Shown piece after piece: positions 60,500 to 64,000 of a stretch of DNA of 64,000 bases (position 1 is the first letter of the stretch; the number at the start of each line of letters is the position of its first letter). Made by a program: the position numbers and the translations under genes. A model generated the notes under the pieces. It had not been told where the DNA came from, made no database searches, and saw only the letters and a program-made list of their open reading frames with translations. The stretch comes from Varanus komodoensis (taxonomy: Eukaryota; Chordata; Lepidosauria; Squamata; Varanidae), in assembly GCF_004798865.1 (NCBI RefSeq), contig NW_025336347.1, forward strand, positions 17,944,289 through 18,008,288, read 5' to 3'.

Positions 60500-61769
60500 T
60501 GCTGTTTTTCATTTATAGCCTTCAATGGTTTGAACTGAGTTATCCCATTACCATCAGCGGAGATGTCCAGCACACCATCCGATTCCATTCTACCAGTAGT
60601 TTCAGCTACTGCGGCTTAAGAAGGCGGACAGAGTGCTTGGTCCAATCTGGCCTATGACATATTCACAAAATCCTTTCTCATCTTGGCTGATTGGGAAATC
60701 TAAAGAAGGGACTCAGGCCTGGATCCAGGAAGTTGTCAACACCTCTTTGAGTGGCGTCAGCCCCCTTAAAGGTGGCGGTAATTGCATCACTCCTGAAAAA
60801 GCCTAATCAGGACATGGCTGATGTAAACAACTATAGATTCATAGCCAATACTCCCTTCCCTAGCAATATGATTGAGTAGGTTGTGGCCAGGCAGCTCCAA
60901 GCACTCCTTAAGCAAATTGATTATCTGATTCATTTCCATCAGGCTTCAGCCCTGATTTTGGAATGGAAACTGCCTTGGTCACTCTGTGCTTGGAAAAAGA
61001 CAGAGGGAGTACAACCATGTTGATTCTCCTGGGCCTCTCAGCAGCTTTCAACACCATCAACCATGATATATTTCTGGAGAAGTTGGCCAGACTGGGAGTT
61101 GGGGACTCTGCGGTGCTTAGGCTCCTATCTGGCCAACTCTCTCTAGATGGTGATGCTGAGGGACCATAGCTCTGTGCCATGGCCCCAGTGCCCTGGATTT
61201 CCACAGGGCACTATTCTGTCCTCCATGCTTTTTAACATCTACTGAAACCAGTGAAAGAGGTCATGCAGAAGTTTGGACTGAAACGCCATCAATATGCTGA
61301 AAACAGTCAACTCTCTCATTTTCATCCAATCCAGGTGAGGTGGTGACCGTTCTTAATCAGCGCCTGGACTCGGTAATGAATGGGATGGAGGTGTTGTTGG
61401 TGGACAGTATGCCCATCCAACAGAGGAATTGTCAACCTTTTCTGAACAGGGTTGCACTCCCCCTAAAGGACAAAGTTCACAGCTCAAGAGTGTTCCTAGA
61501 CTCTGAGCTGTTATTTGTGTCTCAGATGGACATGCCACGAGCACTTTCTGCCAGCTTAGGCTGGTTCTTCAGCTGTGTTCCTTCTTAACACCAGCTTCCT
61601 CTCCTAGTCATTCAAAAATTCTGGTACATACAGCTCTTTATCATGTCTCAAACATATGAGGTGCTACTCATGACTCGAATGCTCAACATTTATGTACTAT
61701 TGTATTTCAATGTATTTTATCATGTTGTAAGCCGCCCCGAGGTTTCGGCAAGGGGCGGCATAGAAATGC

Positions 61770-61802
<33 letters not shown>

Positions 61803-61803
61803 T
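60500..61803 (+). mobile_element. CR1/L2-superfamily LINE with RT core, internally shortened
   Basis: The RT domain is visible in METALVTLCLEKDRGSTT and LILLGLSAAFNTINHDIFLE (the L-DLSAAFDTIDHD motif of this group), then LPLKDKVHSSRVFLDSELLF. The text then jumps to the 3' UTR (gtaagccgccccgaggtttc), so the ORF2 C-terminus present in other copies is deleted. The tail is (AAT)n, expanded at 61,770-61,803. Confidence 0.85.
61770..61803 (+). repeat. (AAT)n microsatellite at a LINE tail
   Basis: About eleven AAT units directly after the LINE 3' end ggcatagaaatgctat. Confidence 0.9.
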
Positions 61804-62084
61804 TAAGCACAAAAGTAGTAAGAAATGTAACCCTGAATAACAGCACTCTCATTACACCCTCTTACAAAGCTACACTAACTTAAATTCATATCAGTGTAGT
61901 TTCTTCAAAGAATTTTTTTCTGCCTGAAATCAAATGCACTAATCCAAGATCCAAAGAGCCAAGATAATGAAATTTGGTGCCTTTCAAAGTTTTGTATTAC
62001 AATTCCCGTATCTCCTGACCTCCTCCTGGCTGCAGATCAAAACATTTAGTTTGCCTGCTCTACTATTTGAGTTCTAGATAAGAA

Positions 62085-62270
62085 TGAGGTCAACTAGGTT
62101 CAAATTCTCACTCAACCACAAAGCTCACTTGGTCAACTCACTTGGTCAGTCACTATCTTTCATTCTAAGCCACCTCACAGAGTTACTGTGAGTAGAAAAT
62201 TGTGGCAGGGAAGAATTGCGTAAGCTAAGCTGAGCTCCTTGGGAAAGGAATAGATGAAAATGTAAACATT
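62085..62270 (+). mobile_element. Sauria SINE, diverged
   Basis: Recognisable by ggttcaaattctcactcaac (B-box-like), cttggtcagtcactatcttt, ccacctcacagagttactgt and gtaagctaagctgagctcct. More diverged than the other copies. Confidence 0.68.
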
Positions 62271-62344
62271 AAACAACATAACCCATACCTTGAATGATTA
62301 AATTACTTGAGTACAGCTTTATAAACATATTCATACATTTTTCT

Positions 62345-62830
62345 TTTATTCATTTAATGAATTTATTTGAAGGCTGTCCATTAGCATCACACTCTCTGGG
62401 TGGCCTTTACAATAAAACTACAGATAACAATATTAAGTAAAATGATACAATTAAAATTTCATAATAAAGAAAAATAAAATCACAATATGCAGAGAGAAGT
62501 AAAAATAAAACATAAACATATTAAAGCCAATGCAAATTAATATAGATGCCCTAAGAGGTACTCTAGGTGCACTGAAAAGCAACATTTTTGTTAGGTGCCT
62601 GAAGCTCAACAGGGTAGGTACCTGATGACTCTCCAGTGGTGGAGAGTTCCAGAATTGGGATGCCACCACATAAAAGGCCCTCCTCCTTGCAACCTCCCCT
62701 GGGAGAGGACCTCCTAGGAGGGCCTCAAGTGATGATCTTAGGCAATGAGAAGGAATATATGAAGTAAGGCACTCCCTAAAACAATATGGTCCCTGCATAA
62801 ATTTTTGCTAGACTCCTGAGAGCTAACCAA
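62345..62830 (-). mobile_element. CR1/L2-superfamily LINE, 3' fragment
   Basis: On the minus strand a 115-codon frame has RRRAFYVVASQFWNSPPLES and SFRHLTKMLLF, the ORF2 C-terminus with changes. The reversed 3' end (ggctgtccattagcatcaca) and tail lie at 62,345-62,400. Confidence 0.8.
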
Positions 62831-64000
62831 AGTCAGATGGTGACTTCTATTCTTCTTGCAGCAGTCCATCTCCTTTCTATATGGAGCACAAAGAAAGAAC
62901 AGTGCACTGTCCTTCCTCAACCGACCAGCTTCCTGTCCTGCATAAATTCCATGCACTTGCCTAGATGCAATTCTTTATCATGTACTGATGCCAGGACAGC
63001 ACAAGGCTGCAGCTGCTGAACAAAATTTACACCATCCTACAGGTTCTAAGTAGCAACAAAAGTAGTCCTTTCACTTTCATTACTACTTAGAAACCTATAT
63101 GATAGTGTGAAAATTGTTTTCATTCTGCCATTACATAAAATTATTTTACAAGGATATGGTTCACGAACTTTAAGGTTGCATTAGTGCCTTTTATTTCTGC
63201 ATTTATACATCATTTATGCACAAAGTCCAATCTAATTTCTTTTGCTTTTTTGTGCTTACTCACAACAATAATTAAACTCAATAACTGGCTAGTTCAATGC
63301 AGATCTCCCACAAAAACTGTCTGCATAGAATCTCTACTGTCAAAATGTAAGAAAATAAGCCCTACTGGATGTCAGTGTACCAGCATCTTAAGCCCAAAAA
63401 CATTTGCTTTAAGTTACACTGATCTTGAGTCTTCCTTCCAAATAAATATGCTTAGAAAAAACAGAATACTTTCAAGAACTATTGTACGTCCAACTGATGC
63501 TGCTGCCAATGTAACGAAGAATCTGGATGCTGAAGCAGAGTTTTACAATTTTATTCCAACAGCTCAAATCAGGCGGTGCCATTTTAACAGTTACTAGGGA
63601 GCTATTTATTTTTTGCTTTCTTTTTCAAGGCAAGCCTTTCCTGAAACAGATTAAAGCTAAACCAAACTCTGTAGATGAAATTGTTTTTTCCATGATAATA
63701 TTTGATTGCTATAGACAGAGCTCTCTAAAAGACCACAGCAAAGCTTCATATTATCATATGTAAGACACACAAGGTATCCGGGAAACGATTCTGGTTTTAT
63801 CACCTATCACTGTTTGCACCATTTGAAATCTGTTGGCTCCGAGGGTATCACAACAGTCTTTTTCTGTTACAGTCGGATGAACTTTCCTTCCCTTATACTT
63901 TGCCTATTATCAATCAGCTTTATTGCATTTCCATTCACAGAGGTGATAGGAAATGACGACACTTCTGCGTTCCTAAAGATATTGCTGCTAACTTCTTCTA
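62831..64000. other. Intronic sequence to the window edge
   Basis: AT-rich. A 137-codon frame at 63,184 has no motif or family resemblance and is treated as chance. No exon of the RII gene found. Confidence 0.4.

Larger units (their letters stand above)
36650..64000 (-). other. Intron upstream of the RII exon (partial)
   Basis: The preceding exon should encode the dimerisation/docking domain and normally sits near a CpG island and promoter. I see no such island or coding block here; the GC-rich patches at 43.9-44.1 kb and 50.9-56.7 kb belong to transposons. The intron therefore likely extends beyond the right edge. Confidence 0.55.

Noticed and set aside
63184-63597. 137-codon plus-strand frame
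   Set aside because: Mixed low-similarity composition, no domain, no splice support; chance frame in AT-rich intron.
1-64000. CRISPR array, tRNA or rRNA genes
   Set aside because: No regular spacer-repeat pattern was seen. The tRNA-like stretches found are SINE heads with LINE-type tails.

Overview
This is a vertebrate nuclear window, almost certainly from a squamate reptile (lizard or snake). The clues are several Sauria SINEs (tRNA-like head, shared middle block, LINE-like tail), a second squamate-type SINE, a Bov-B (RTE) LINE fragment, many CR1 and L2-like LINE 3' ends, hAT-type MITEs and two DIRS-type tyrosine-recombinase retrotransposons. No bacterial-style operon, tRNA, rRNA or CRISPR array was seen.

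Host gene: the only host coding piece I can support is a 36-nt exon on the minus strand at 36,614-36,649, with textbook splice sites. It encodes PVISRFNRRVS between split codons, the autoinhibitory (pseudosubstrate) site of the type II regulatory subunit of protein kinase A. The residues after PV fit RII-alpha (PRKAR2A) better than RII-beta. The rest of the window would then be intronic: the downstream intron covers 1-36,613 and the upstream intron 36,650-64,000. Neither neighbouring exon was found.

Left part (1-20 kb): AT-rich intron with scattered LINE ends, Sauria SINEs at 6.2 and 8.0 kb, a CR1 end at 9.3 kb, opposed LINE relics at 11.5-13.2 kb, a palindromic MITE at 13.4 kb, two abutting hAT-type MITEs with a shared internal hairpin at 15.3-15.9 kb and a possible solo LTR at 18.4 kb. 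At 20.8-23.3 kb lies an old, shortened DIRS relic whose left terminal repeat was later hit by an hAT MITE with a perfect 8-bp target duplication (atttatgg). At 26.4-28.4 kb an old LINE carries two younger 5'-truncated LINE insertions, one with a perfect 7-bp duplication.

Right part (36.6-64 kb): the Bov-B fragment at 41.4 kb, a third copy of the hairpin MITE at 43.7 kb, and the most striking element: a DIRS1-like retrotransposon at about 50,890-56,753 on the minus strand. It keeps the full family layout: inverted terminal repeats, gag region, reverse transcriptase, RNase H, methyltransferase-like region, tyrosine recombinase and an internal complementary region that joins the complements of both outer ends. 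Its last 701-codon frame is open; the gag and RT part carries a few interruptions. A well-preserved LINE 3' half (57.3-58.2 kb), a CR1 end, Sauria SINEs and further LINE relics fill the rest.
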